64,000 nt of DNA, taken from NCBI RefSeq assembly GCF_024732245.1, contig NZ_CP093845.1:2604001-2668000 (forward strand), read 5' to 3'. Below are positions 1-8,183 of the stretch, piece by piece. The first letter of the stretch is position 1. Each line of letters begins with the position of its first letter. This stretch comes from Dietzia sp. B32. GTDB taxonomy: Bacteria; Actinomycetota; Actinomycetes; Mycobacteriales; Mycobacteriaceae. A program made the translations under genes and the position numbers. Under the pieces are notes generated by a model. The model was not told the origin of the DNA. It worked only from the letters and a program-made list of their open reading frames with translations, and did no database searches.

Positions 1-572
1 AGCATGGCCACCCACACGCCGTTGAGCATGAGCACCGCCAGTCCCAGGACGGACAGCAGCAGGTCCCAGCCGAGCGGCCGGGGGAACACCACCATGAGCA
101 CCACCCAGATCACCAGGTTGTGGCACAGGAAGAGGAACTGGCGCCACACCAGGCGGTAGACGTGCACGCTCAGGGCGCTGGGGAGCTGCTTGATCAGGCC
201 CTCGTTGGCGATGAAGACCTCGGAGCCCTCCTTGATGCACCCGGAGATGAAGCCCCACATGATGAGTCCCACGGTGACGTGGGGGAGGAACTCGGCGAGT
301 GGGATCTGGAAGAGGATCGAGTAGAGCAGGCCGAGTGCGACGGCCATGACTCCGGTGGCGATGGTGATCCACAGGGGTCCGAGCGTGGACCGCCGGTAGC
401 GCTGTTTGATGTCCTGCCAGCCGAGGGACAGCCACAGCTCGCGCTGACTGAGCCCCTGCCGCAGGTCGGCGACGGCCCGGCGGAAGGTGTGGGAGTCGTT
501 GACGATCTCGCCGCGGACGCGCTCGTCGGGGAGCGTCGCCGAGGCGGGATCGGGAAGGGACTGGTCCTGCAC
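1..572 (-). CDS. wzm: Galactan/O-antigen ABC exporter permease (Wzm), 3' end outside window
   Basis: Membrane permease of an ABC exporter that in mycolate-containing actinobacteria flips the lipid-linked galactan precursor of arabinogalactan. Reading the reverse strand from a GTG at 572 gives an N-terminal soluble stretch, then 'LGWQDIKQRYRRSTLGPLW', the signature entry into the ABC-2 membrane domain, followed by several hydrophobic segments. 'NEGLIKQLP' and 'HVYRLVWRQ' also fit. From memory this closely resembles M. tuberculosis Rv3783 (RfbD). The frame is open to base 1, so the C-terminus and the partner ATPase (Wzt) lie outside. The reading frame stays open upstream of 572, so the exact start is uncertain; GTG 572 gives an N-terminus of the usual length. 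It is divergent from the oxidoreductase at 639. Confidence 0.85.
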   Translation of the reverse strand, partial: MQDQSLPDPASATLPDERVRGEIVNDSHTFRRAVADLRQGLSQRELWLSLGWQDIKQRYRRSTLGPLWITIATGVMAVALGLLYSILFQIPLAEFLPHVTVGLIMWGFISGCIKEGSEVFIANEGLIKQLPSALSVHVYRLVWRQFLFLCHNLVIWVVLMVVFPRPLGWDLLLSVLGLAVLMLNGVWVAM

Positions 573-638
573 GATCGGGAAGCCTACTAGAGCCTCGGCC
601 GGTGGCAGCCCCGCCGCGAGTGCGCGTAGACAGTAGAG

Positions 639-1655
639 ATGACGACCAGTACACAGATCCAGCTCGCGAGCCGCCCCCGCGGATGGCCGACCCACGACAA
701 CTTCCGCACGGTCTCCGTGGACCTGCCCGAGCTCGCCGAGGGTGAGGTGCGGGTGGCGAACGAGTACGTCTCCGTGGACCCGTACATGCGTGGGCGCATG
801 AACGAGGGGCGCTCCTACATCCCGCCGTTCGAACTCGATCAGACGATGACCGGCGCCGCTGTGGGGCGCGTGGTCGAGTCGCGGTCCGGCGCCCACCCCG
901 TCGGTGCGGTGGTCCAGCACGATCTGGGTTGGCGGGACATCGCGCAGGCCGACGGCCGGCAGTTCCGGGTGGTGCGGGAGATCGACGGTGTGCCGGTCTC
1001 GGCGTACCTCGGGGTACTCGGGACCACCGGTCTCACGGCGTATGTGGGTCTGCTGCACATCGGACGTTTCCAGCCGGGCGAGTCGGTCTTCGTCTCCGGC
1101 GCGGCCGGGTCCGTCGGGTCGGCCGTGGGCCAGATCGCCAAGCTCATGGGGGCCTCCAAGGTGGTCGGGTCCGCCGGTAGCGCGGAGAAGGTCGAGAAGG
1201 CCACGAGCAGCTACGGCTTCGACGCCGCGATCAACTACCGCGAAGGCCCGGTCCGCACGCTCCTGCGCGAGCACTTCGGCACCCAGGACGGTGAGGGCAT
1301 CGACGTCTACTTCGACAACGTGGGCGGGGACCACCTCGAGGCCGCGCTCGACCTGATGAACGACCGCGGTCGGCTCGCGCTGTGTGGCGCGATCAGCTCG
1401 TACAACGCCACCGAGCGCACGCCCGGGCCGGACAACCTCTGGTACGCCATCACCCGTGGGCTCACCCTCCAGGGCTTCACGGTGAACAACTACACGCACC
1501 TCTTCAAGGAGTTCGCGGAGAAGGTCGGTCCGTGGGTCGCGTCGGGCGAGATCGTCTTCGACGAGACCGTCGTCGAGGGCATCGACAACTCGGTCGACGC
1601 GTTCCTCGATCTGATGAAGGGTGCCAACGTCGGCAAGATGCTCGTCAAGATCTGA
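639..1655 (+). CDS. NADP-dependent oxidoreductase, zinc-independent MDR family
   Basis: A 338-residue medium-chain reductase of the prostaglandin/leukotriene-B4 12-dehydrogenase type, which reduces activated double bonds of enones and enals with NADPH. The N-terminal half has the family motif 'SVDPYMRGRM' (about residues 45-53). The Rossmann fold carries 'SGAAGSVGSAVGQ' near 153-165, and 'YFDNVGG' follows. No zinc-binding cysteines are seen, as expected for this branch. The ATG has only a weak AGTAGAG ribosome site. It stands alone between divergent wzm and the pyruvyl transferase. The substrate cannot be told from sequence; detoxification of electrophiles is the usual guess. Confidence 0.88.
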   Translation: MTTSTQIQLASRPRGWPTHDNFRTVSVDLPELAEGEVRVANEYVSVDPYMRGRMNEGRSYIPPFELDQTMTGAAVGRVVESRSGAHPVGAVVQHDLGWRDIAQADGRQFRVVREIDGVPVSAYLGVLGTTGLTAYVGLLHIGRFQPGESVFVSGAAGSVGSAVGQIAKLMGASKVVGSAGSAEKVEKATSSYGFDAAINYREGPVRTLLREHFGTQDGEGIDVYFDNVGGDHLEAALDLMNDRGRLALCGAISSYNATERTPGPDNLWYAITRGLTLQGFTVNNYTHLFKEFAEKVGPWVASGEIVFDETVVEGIDNSVDAFLDLMKGANVGKMLVKI

Positions 1656-1714
1656 CCGGCCCGCCCGCCGACCCGGGTGGGGGCGCGTCACGGGGGTGCG
1701 GCAGGGTTGACGTC

Positions 1715-3073
1715 ATGACGCCGACTCGCCGAGCCGCGCCCGCAGACCGTCTACGGCGACGGATCCGTCGCCGGCTCGATGACGCGCGCGCCGCCGCGGA
1801 CGCGCGGTGGGGCCGGGCGCGGGAGAGTCACCGGCCCGTGTATCTCGTCGCCCCGGCCGGTCACCCCAATCACGGCGACGAGCAGTTGTTGGCGGGGTGG
1901 TTGCGCTACCTGCGGCACGCGCTGCCCGGCACACCCGTGGTGGTGGACTGTCACACGCCCGGTCAGGCGGCGGTCCTCCACCATTCCGAGCACCCGGACG
2001 CGCTCTTCACCGACACGCTGTGGCGCCTGGCCTCCGAGCACACCGAGGCCGACGCGGCGGTCGGGTTCTGCCGCCACGCGGTGGGCGATCCCGGGGTGCG
2101 GCCCGCGCTCGCCTCGGGCGTCGATCTGCTGCGCAGCGCGTCGGTCATCCACCTGATCGGCGGCGGCTACGTCAACGACCAGTGGCCCCACCACCTGGGC
2201 GTGGTGGCGGCGGCGGGTGAGGCCGGCCGACTGTCCGGTGCGCGCGTGGTGGCCACGGGCCAGGGGTTCGTGCCGTGCGGGGACGCCGGACGGTTGGCGG
2301 GGGCGTTGCGCGACTACGACCTGGTCACCGTCCGCGACGCGGACTCGTTCGACCTCCTCGCGGGTGCGGGGGTCCCGGTCCGCCACGTGGGCGACGACGG
2401 CTGGCTGGCCCTGTGCACGGCGGGTGGCGTCGAATCCGGTGACCACCCGGTGTACTCGGCCGACCCGGACACCTGCCGTGACCTGGTGCTCTGCGCGCAG
2501 TCCGACCTGGTCGATCCCGGGCTGCTCGCCGACACCGTCGCGCGGACCCTCGCCGCATGGGCGTTCCCGGGGGAGCGGATGACGGTCGTCGAGTCGATCC
2601 CCGGTGGGGACCGGGTGGTGTGGGACATGCTGTGTGCCCGCGCGGAGGCGGCGTCCACCGTCGACGGTGGACCGGGCGGGCGGGGCGACGACGACGACGA
2701 GGTCGGCCGCGCTCTGGCCGACCTGCATCTGCCCCGCGCGCGTTTCGTGTCGTTCCGGGAATTGTGGGACTCGGGTCTTCCCGCCAGGCCCGGGCAGGTC
2801 TGGCTGACCAGCCGATTCCACCCGCACCTCTTCGCGGCGGCCCGTGGCGCCTCCGGGGTGGCGCTGCGGACGGGGTCGGAATACTACGACGTCAAGCACG
2901 GGTCGCTGCTCGCTGCGGGGTCGCCGTGGGGTTCGGTGGCGGCGGACGAGGGCCCGGGCCCCGACGATCCCGGGGTGCCCGCCGCGGGTGGCATCGATCC
3001 GGCCACCGTCACCGAGCTCGTGGCGGGCGCGGAGCGGTTGGCGCAGGAGATCTACCGGCCCGGTTCTCGGTGA
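1715..3073 (+). CDS. Polysaccharide pyruvyl transferase family protein
   Basis: A 452-residue protein with features of the pyruvyl transferase (CsaB/WcaK-type) family, which transfers pyruvate from phosphoenolpyruvate to a sugar of a cell-surface glycan. The N-terminus has 'VAPAGHPNHGDEQLLAGWL', like the G-N-x-GD opening of the family. 'SVIHLIGGGYVNDQW' matches the central GGG motif, and 'VRDADSFDLL' and 'LTSRFHPHLFAA' resemble the later R-x-S and S-x-R-x-H blocks. I start it at ATG 1715, 8 bases after a GGCAGGG ribosome site; the longer open frame upstream overlaps the oxidoreductase and is a shadow. Its stop overlaps the next gene's GTG. Nearness to wzm fits cell-envelope sugar work, but that is inference. 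Confidence 0.75.
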   Translation: MTPTRRAAPADRLRRRIRRRLDDARAAADARWGRARESHRPVYLVAPAGHPNHGDEQLLAGWLRYLRHALPGTPVVVDCHTPGQAAVLHHSEHPDALFTDTLWRLASEHTEADAAVGFCRHAVGDPGVRPALASGVDLLRSASVIHLIGGGYVNDQWPHHLGVVAAAGEAGRLSGARVVATGQGFVPCGDAGRLAGALRDYDLVTVRDADSFDLLAGAGVPVRHVGDDGWLALCTAGGVESGDHPVYSADPDTCRDLVLCAQSDLVDPGLLADTVARTLAAWAFPGERMTVVESIPGGDRVVWDMLCARAEAASTVDGGPGGRGDDDDEVGRALADLHLPRARFVSFRELWDSGLPARPGQVWLTSRFHPHLFAAARGASGVALRTGSEYYDVKHGSLLAAGSPWGSVAADEGPGPDDPGVPAAGGIDPATVTELVAGAERLAQEIYRPGSR

Positions 3074-3453
3074 GACGGCGCGACGCCGGGAGCGATCCCG
3101 CGGAGGACGTCGACCTCGATGGCCGCGTACTCGTGGGAGTGTCCAACACCGGGACGGGCGAGGTGGGGTCGCGGACCACGTTCACGTACCACGAGGAAGG
3201 CGACGTGGTGTGGGCCGAGTACCGCGGCGGTGAGGTGCTCCGCGGCTACCTGGTGGGCACCCGCAGTGGGGTTGAGCTGCAGTTCCGTTATGTCCACCTC
3301 GGCTCGGACGGCCGGACCTCGAGCGGCGTCTGTGACTCGGTGATCGAGGTCCTCGCCGACGGCCGGGTCCGGTTCCGCGAGACGTGGCAGTGGGAGTCCC
3401 GGGCGGGCTCGGGTGTCAGTGTCGTCGAGGAGACCTTCCGGTCCGACCGCTGA
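3070..3453 (+). CDS. Conserved hypothetical protein (family often labelled N-acetylglutamate synthase)
   Basis: A 127-residue protein beginning at a GTG that overlaps the previous stop (GTGA), so it is probably translationally coupled to the pyruvyl transferase. The body has 'VSNTGTGEVGS', 'FTYHEEGDVVWAEYRGGEV' and a C-terminal 'RFRETWQWES'. From memory this pattern belongs to a small beta-rich family in many bacteria that is sometimes annotated, without good support, as N-acetylglutamate synthase. There is no GNAT fold visible and no signal peptide. Function unknown. The longer open frame starting at 2557 is a shadow of the upstream gene. Confidence 0.75.
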   Translation: MRRRDAGSDPAEDVDLDGRVLVGVSNTGTGEVGSRTTFTYHEEGDVVWAEYRGGEVLRGYLVGTRSGVELQFRYVHLGSDGRTSSGVCDSVIEVLADGRVRFRETWQWESRAGSGVSVVEETFRSDR

Positions 3454-3489
3454 GCTACGCGCACCCCCGGGTACTTCGCGACCGCTTTG

Positions 3490-3503
3490 TGCAACTAGTT
3501 GCA
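3490..3503. promoter_or_regulatory. Perfect 14-bp palindrome, probable operator
   Basis: TGCAACTAGTTGCA is a perfect inverted repeat 66 bases before the flavin oxidoreductase start. That operon also encodes a PadR regulator, so an autoregulatory operator is a reasonable inference. A possible -10 box TACGTT follows at 3532-3537. Confidence 0.45.
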
Positions 3504-3569
3504 TGAAGGCCGGAGTGGCCGTACGTTCGGGGGAGAAGTCCGCCCGCCCCGGTTCCGAAAGGACTACCC

Positions 3570-4550
3570 ATGGCCCTTCCCTCCGTACTCGCCGGCCCGC
3601 TCACCGTTCCGGTGGTCGCGTCGCCGATGTTCATCTACTCCGGCCCCGAGCTCGTGGCCGCGCAATGTCAGGCGGGCGTGATCGGGTCGTTCCCGGCACT
3701 CAACGCGCGGCCGCAGTCGGTGCTGGCGGAATGGATCGACCAGGTCAAGGAGAGCAACGAGGCGTTCGCGTCCGCGAACCCGGATCGGTACGTGGCGCCG
3801 TTCGCGGTCAACCAGATCGTCCACCGTTCCAACGACCGCCTCGAGCAGGACCTGGCCACCGTGGTCGAGCACGAGGTGCCGATCGTCATCACCTCGCTCG
3901 GTGCCCGCGAGGAGGTCAACGAGGCCGTCCACTCCTACGGTGGCATCGTCCTGCACGACGTGATCAACGACAGGTTCGCGCGCAAGGCCGTCGAGAAGGG
4001 CGCGGACGGACTGGTCGCCGTCGCCGCCGGTGCGGGTGGGCACGCCGGCACCCAGTCGCCCTTCGCGCTGGTCCAGGAGATCCGGGAGTGGTTCGACGGC
4101 CCGCTGTTGCTGTCCGGGGCCATCGCCCACGGCCGCTCGATCCTCGCCGCGCAGGCGGCCGGTGCCGACCTCGCCTACATCGGTTCGGCGTTTCTCGCGA
4201 CCGAGGAGTCCCGCGCGACCGCCGCCTACAAGCAGATGATCGTGGACAGCGGTGCCGGCGACATCGTCTACAGCAACCTCTTCACGGGAATCCACGGGAA
4301 CTATCTGCGGGGCAGTATCGAGGCCGCTGGCCTCAATCCGGATGACCTGCCGGAATCGGACCCGTCGGCGATGGACTTCGGCTCAGGTGGGACCACCGAC
4401 TCCAAGGCGTGGCGGGACATCTGGGGCGCCGGCCAGGGTGTGGGCGCGGTGGACTCGATCGGATCCGTCCGCGCGCTGGTCGAGCGACTGCGGTCCGAGT
4501 ACGACGACGCGCTGGCCGCCCTCACCGCGGGCCTGCCCGCGATGCGCTGA
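3570..4550 (+). CDS. NAD(P)H-dependent flavin oxidoreductase / nitronate monooxygenase family
   Basis: A 326-residue FMN-dependent TIM-barrel enzyme of the nitronate monooxygenase/2-nitropropane dioxygenase family, which oxidises alkyl nitronates or acts as an NAD(P)H:quinone reductase. Diagnostic blocks are the N-terminal 'VVASPMFIYSGPELVAAQC', 'AAGAGGHAGTQSPFALV' (the flavin phosphate loop with the catalytic-region histidine) and 'LSGAIAHGRSILAAQAAGADLAYIGSAFLATEES'. Length is normal. ATG 3570 follows a GAAAGGA ribosome site. A PadR-type regulator begins 5 bases after its stop, so the two form an operon. A palindromic operator candidate lies upstream. The physiological substrate is not evident. 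Confidence 0.88.
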   Translation: MALPSVLAGPLTVPVVASPMFIYSGPELVAAQCQAGVIGSFPALNARPQSVLAEWIDQVKESNEAFASANPDRYVAPFAVNQIVHRSNDRLEQDLATVVEHEVPIVITSLGAREEVNEAVHSYGGIVLHDVINDRFARKAVEKGADGLVAVAAGAGGHAGTQSPFALVQEIREWFDGPLLLSGAIAHGRSILAAQAAGADLAYIGSAFLATEESRATAAYKQMIVDSGAGDIVYSNLFTGIHGNYLRGSIEAAGLNPDDLPESDPSAMDFGSGGTTDSKAWRDIWGAGQGVGAVDSIGSVRALVERLRSEYDDALAALTAGLPAMR

Positions 4551-4554
4551 ACCG

Positions 4555-5118
4555 GTGTCGCTGAAGTTCGCGATCCTCACCTCGCTCACCGAGCGGGAGG
4601 GCAGCGGCATCGAACTCGCCCGCAGGTTCGACAAGTCGATCGGGTACTTCTGGCCCGCGACCCACCAGCAGATCTACCGCGAGCTCGACCGGTTGGCCTC
4701 CGCCGGCCTCATCCGGGAGTTGCCGCAGGAGGGCCCGCCCCGGCGCGGACAGCCCAGACGGTTCGCCGTCACCGGTGACGGCCGGGACCTGCTGGTGGGG
4801 TGGATCGGCGAGGACGACGAGCCCGAACCGATGCGCTCGAGCATCGCGGTCCGGGCCCGCGCGGCGGCGGCCACGGGCAGGACGGGCGAGTTGCGGCGTT
4901 CCCTCGAGCACCACCGCCGACTGCGGCTGGAGAGCCTGCGCCGGTACCGCGAGATCGAGGAGCAGGACTTCGCGTCCCGCGACCCCGCCGAGGTGCGCGG
5001 CGCCCTTCAGCACCAGGTGCTCAAGCTGGGCATCCAGGCCGAGCAGGCATGGGTGGTCTGGTGCGACGAGACCCTCGAGGTGTTGGGTCGCCTGCCGTCG
5101 CCGGGGTCAGCGCCGTAG
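4555..5118 (+). CDS. PadR-family transcriptional regulator
   Basis: A 187-residue regulator. The N-terminal winged helix runs over about residues 1-80 ('LKFAILTSLTEREGSGIELARRF', 'QQIYRELDRLASAGLI'), with the wing around 'RRGQPRRFAVT'. The C-terminal 100 residues are charged and helical ('LEHHRRLRLESLRRYREIEE'), typical of the dimerising Vir_act_alpha_C domain. GTG 4555 is the first start after the stop of the flavin oxidoreductase and places the fold at the very N-terminus; longer in-frame versions run into the upstream gene. It probably controls its own operon through the palindrome at 3490. The last 12 bases overlap the convergent SRPBCC gene. Confidence 0.88.
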   Translation: MSLKFAILTSLTEREGSGIELARRFDKSIGYFWPATHQQIYRELDRLASAGLIRELPQEGPPRRGQPRRFAVTGDGRDLLVGWIGEDDEPEPMRSSIAVRARAAAATGRTGELRRSLEHHRRLRLESLRRYREIEEQDFASRDPAEVRGALQHQVLKLGIQAEQAWVVWCDETLEVLGRLPSPGSAP

Positions 5119-5619
5119 CGCCGACTCGAGCGACGCCAGCGACGCTTCGAGGAACCCGGGCCCGAACGGCGGCATCCCGCCGATCTCGGCGATCACCTCC
5201 GGGGGAGTGGCCGACCAGTCGTAGCGGAGGGCCACGTCGGTCGACTCGCCGACGGGGGTCAGGTCGTAGCGCCAGCGCCATCCGCCGGTGGAGACCTCCC
5301 CGGTGTCGTCGGGCTGGCCCGGCTCCCACTCAAGTGTCCGATCCGGGTCGAACGCGGTCACGACGTTGTGCATGACGTAGTGGCCGCCCCTGGCGTCGAT
5401 GTACATGTTCATCACGAAGACGTCGCCCACGCCCGAGATGGGCTCGGTGGTGACCGCGTCGCGCACCCAGTCGCCGGGTTCGGTCTCCTTGTGGCGCGTC
5501 GGGTCGGCGAGGAGCGCGAAGATCTCCGACGCCGGCGCAGGGATCCGCCTGCGGGCGGTCATGGACGAGGCGTCGGCGGACGCGCCGGCGGAATCACCCG
5601 GGTCTGCGACAGTGGACAC
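5107..5619 (-). CDS. SRPBCC (START-like/polyketide cyclase) family protein
   Basis: A 170-residue single-domain helix-grip protein. 'RRIPAPASEIFALLADPTRH' is the typical first strand and helix, and 'WRWRYDLTPVGESTDVALRYDW' the closing beta-hairpin before the long C-terminal helix. Members bind hydrophobic ligands; the ligand is unknown here. GTG 5619 is preceded by AAGGAG at good spacing, so the Ser/Ala-rich N-terminal 19 residues appear to be translated, although a downstream ATG at 5562 would also give the whole domain. It is monocistronic and convergent with the PadR gene, with overlapping 3' ends. Confidence 0.82.
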   Translation of the reverse strand: MSTVADPGDSAGASADASSMTARRRIPAPASEIFALLADPTRHKETEPGDWVRDAVTTEPISGVGDVFVMNMYIDARGGHYVMHNVVTAFDPDRTLEWEPGQPDDTGEVSTGGWRWRYDLTPVGESTDVALRYDWSATPPEVIAEIGGMPPFGPGFLEASLASLESALRR

Positions 5620-5716
5620 GGCATGCTCCTTCGATCGGCGGTGACAGCCCGGCCGGCCACGTGCTCATCGGTCTCGCCGACCTCTGTCGGTGCCGATTAG
5701 ACCACCGGCGCGACCC

Positions 5717-6757
5717 TCAGTCGACCGTGAGCAGGATCTTGCCGTGGCTCTCGCCGGATTCCAGCAGGGCGAGCGCCTCAGAAGCCCGGCCGAGCGGGAT
5801 CTCGCGGGAGACCCGGGTGGTGACGTCCCCGGCCGCGACCATCGGCCACACCTGGTCCACGACCTCCCGGCAGATGCCGGTCTTGCCGCCGGGGCCGTCG
5901 GTCGGGCGGGCCCGGAGGTTGGTCGCGAGGATGCCGGCCCTCTTGGGCAGCAACCTGCCCAGGTTGAGTTCGCCCTTCACCCCGCCCTGGAGCCCGATGA
6001 CGATCACGCGACCGTCCGGCGCCAGGGAGGCGATGTTCTTCTCCAGGTACTTCGCGCCCATCACGTCCAGGACCAGGTCGACGCCACGGCCGCGCTCGTC
6101 GTCGTCGGTCCATTCCCCGACCCGGTCGACGAAGTCCTCGACCCGGTAGTCGATCACCAGGTCCGCGCCCAGTTCCCGGCACATCGCCACCTTCTCCGGC
6201 CCGCCGGCGGTGGTGGCCACGCGAGCGCCGAGGGCGCGGCAGACCTGGATCGCGTGGGATCCGATGCCGCCGGCTCCGCCGTGGATCAGCACGCGCGGGG
6301 CGCCGAGGTCGGTATCGCCCCATCGGGCCTGCGCCGCGAGGGCGCCCCGGCCGAGCCCGCCCGTCATGGCCAGATTCGACCACACCGTGCACGCCACCTC
6401 CGGCAGCGACGCGGCCTCGTGGAGCGAGACCCCGGCGGGGACGGGCATGACCTGTCCGGCCGGGACGGCCACCTTCTCCGCGTACCCGCCACCGGCGAGC
6501 AGGGCGCACACCTCGTCACCCACCGCCAGGCCCTCGACGCCCTCGCCGACCCCGGAGATCCGGCCCGAGCACTCGAGGCCCAGGATCTCCGACGCGCCGG
6601 GCGGCGGCGGGTAGTGGCCCCTGGTCTGCAGCAGGTCTGCGCGGTTCACCGCGGAGGCCGCGACGTCGACGAGCACCTCGCCGGGGCCGGCGACCGGGTC
6701 GTCGACCTCGGTCAGGCGCAGGGTGTCGGGTCCGTTGTCGTAGGAGATCGCCTTCAT
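5717..6757 (-). CDS. NADPH:quinone oxidoreductase (MDR superfamily)
   Basis: A 346-residue zeta-crystallin/PIG3-type quinone reductase. It has the N-terminal 'AASAVNRADLLQTRGHYPPPPG', 'LGLECSGRI' and a Rossmann nucleotide site 'IHGGAGGIGSHAIQ' near residue 160, then 'LVLDVMGAKYLEKN'. It has no structural or catalytic zinc cysteines. It resembles the quinone reductase M. tuberculosis carries in the corresponding region (Rv3777, from memory). ATG 6757 has GGAGGG just upstream and a TACCGT -10-like box 8 bases before it. It is divergent from the tRNA-Ser(UGA). Confidence 0.88.
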   Translation of the reverse strand: MKAISYDNGPDTLRLTEVDDPVAGPGEVLVDVAASAVNRADLLQTRGHYPPPPGASEILGLECSGRISGVGEGVEGLAVGDEVCALLAGGGYAEKVAVPAGQVMPVPAGVSLHEAASLPEVACTVWSNLAMTGGLGRGALAAQARWGDTDLGAPRVLIHGGAGGIGSHAIQVCRALGARVATTAGGPEKVAMCRELGADLVIDYRVEDFVDRVGEWTDDDERGRGVDLVLDVMGAKYLEKNIASLAPDGRVIVIGLQGGVKGELNLGRLLPKRAGILATNLRARPTDGPGGKTGICREVVDQVWPMVAAGDVTTRVSREIPLGRASEALALLESGESHGKILLTVD

Positions 6758-6824
6758 GCCCTCCGACGGTAGCCGGGTTGGGCCCGGAGGGCAGGCGGGC
6801 TGGGTGCGCCCGCCCGCGGTCCAC

Positions 6825-6830
6825 TACGAT
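6825..6830 (+). promoter_or_regulatory. Candidate -10 box for tRNA-Ser(UGA)
   Basis: TACGAT fits TANNNT and would start transcription near 6837, about 60 bases before the mature tRNA. No good -35 element is visible. Confidence 0.4.
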
Positions 6831-6849
6831 GAACGGCGTCGTCAACGCG

Positions 6850-6865
6850 GGTTCCACGTGGAACC
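6850..6865. promoter_or_regulatory. 16-bp perfect palindrome resembling parS
   Basis: GGTTCCACGTGGAACC is perfectly symmetric. The core GTTCCACGTGGAAC differs from the ParB-binding consensus GTTTCACGTGAAAC by one symmetric base per half-site. It lies between the tRNA promoter and the tRNA, outside coding sequence. Calling it parS is inference. Confidence 0.4.
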
Positions 6866-6896
6866 ACGCGGTCGTGCGTGTCGCGGCGGACGGCGG

Positions 6897-6982
6897 GGAA
6901 GTGTGGCAGAGCGGCCGAATGCACTCGCCTTGAAAGCGAGCGTGCCTAAACAGCACCGGGGGTTCAAATCCCTCCACTTCCG
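6897..6982 (+). tRNA. tRNA-Ser(UGA)
   Basis: GGAAGTG and CACTTCC form the 7-bp acceptor stem, with discriminator G at 6982. The anticodon loop CTTGAAA contains TGA, which reads UCA. A long variable arm and the T-loop GGTTCAAATCC are present. CCA is not encoded immediately after the discriminator. Confidence 0.97.
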
Positions 6983-7012
6983 CCCATGCAGTGGGCGCCC
7001 GGACGCGGGGGC

Positions 7013-7990
7013 TCAGTCGGCGACGCGGTCGATGTCGGCCGCAGACGCGTCCGAGATCGTGTCCAGTACCCGCGCGTAGGCGGGGGAGTCGCCCGAGACG
7101 ATCGAGACGTGGTCCTCGCCGTCGATGAGGTCGAGGCGCGCCCGACCGTTGGCCCGCCGGACGGCTTCCACGTACCGGGTCGAGTTCTCCGGCGCGACCA
7201 TCGTGTCGGCCGTGCCGTGCAGAGCGATGACGGGGACGTCGGGCGCGATGTTCTGCCGCGGGTCCACCATCGCGTACCGGGAGGGGACCTGGGAGGGTGT
7301 GCCGCCTATCGCCGTGACGATCCTGTCGTCACCGTGGGTCGCCGCATAGACCATGTCCAGCGGGCCGGCGATCGAGACCACGCGGGTGGGCCGGAAGGCG
7401 GGACTGGCGCCCACCTCGTCGTCCTCGAGCAGATGGCGGGTACCGCCCCAGACCGCGAGCTGTGCGCCCGCGCTGTGGCCCACCACGACTTCGTCGTCGG
7501 TGGTGAGCTGCGGGAACCGCCGGTCGACCTCGATTACATGGTCGAGCGCGTCCGCGACATCCCGGAACGTGACGGGCCAGCCGCCGCCGGACCCGACCCG
7601 TCGGTACTCGATGTTGTAGACCGCCATCCCGCGGCTCGCCAGCTCACGCGCCAGGGGATCGAAGATGTCCGCACCCAGTTGGTCCTGCCACGCCCCTCCG
7701 TGGATGAGGACCGCCAGCGGGATGGAATCGACCTCCTGGGCCCCGGCCGGCAGGTACAGGTCCGCCCAGTTCTGTTCCGGGTCCGCGGCGCCACCCCGGG
7801 TCGGGTACTCGAATCGCTGGACCGTGACCTCGTCCAACCGGACTGAGCCCGCATAGGTCGGTTCGACCACCGGTACCGCTGCCGTCGACATGCAGCCGGC
7901 GAGGCCGAGCGCGGCACCGGCCAGGACTGCGCTGACCACACCGGCACGTCTCGATCTCACGTCTTGTCCTCGCGACGACACGGCCACCAC
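7013..7990 (-). CDS. Alpha/beta-hydrolase, probable secreted lipoprotein esterase
   Basis: A 325-residue esterase/lipase of the alpha/beta-hydrolase fold. The N-terminus has basic residues, a hydrophobic core and 'LGLAGCMS', a lipobox whose cysteine would be lipidated, so it should sit on the outer face of the membrane. 'LIHGGAWQD' is the oxyanion-hole HGG motif, 'GHSAGAQLA' carries the nucleophile serine, 'LHGTADTMV' the acid and 'GEDHVS' the histidine. It resembles carboxylesterase/kynurenine formamidase-like proteins. The start is GTG 7990 or GTG 7987 after a TGAGGA ribosome site. It is monocistronic, with its 3' end 30 bases from the tRNA. The substrate is unknown. Confidence 0.85.
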   Translation of the reverse strand: MVAVSSRGQDVRSRRAGVVSAVLAGAALGLAGCMSTAAVPVVEPTYAGSVRLDEVTVQRFEYPTRGGAADPEQNWADLYLPAGAQEVDSIPLAVLIHGGAWQDQLGADIFDPLARELASRGMAVYNIEYRRVGSGGGWPVTFRDVADALDHVIEVDRRFPQLTTDDEVVVGHSAGAQLAVWGGTRHLLEDDEVGASPAFRPTRVVSIAGPLDMVYAATHGDDRIVTAIGGTPSQVPSRYAMVDPRQNIAPDVPVIALHGTADTMVAPENSTRYVEAVRRANGRARLDLIDGEDHVSIVSGDSPAYARVLDTISDASAADIDRVAD

Positions 7991-8183
7991 TTCCTCAGGA
8001 TTCGATAAGGCGAAAAGCCTTGCTTTCTCCTCGGGTTGGCACGTAGCTCGGGGCGGGCGCGACAGATGTCTCGGAGAGTGAAACCAATCTTACTGACTGT
8101 CTGTCGCGGGACCCTGAGGGGAGCCCCCGAGCCGGTCCCTCGGGCGTGTCGGACGACCCCGGCCGACCGGCCGGGCCGTCTCG

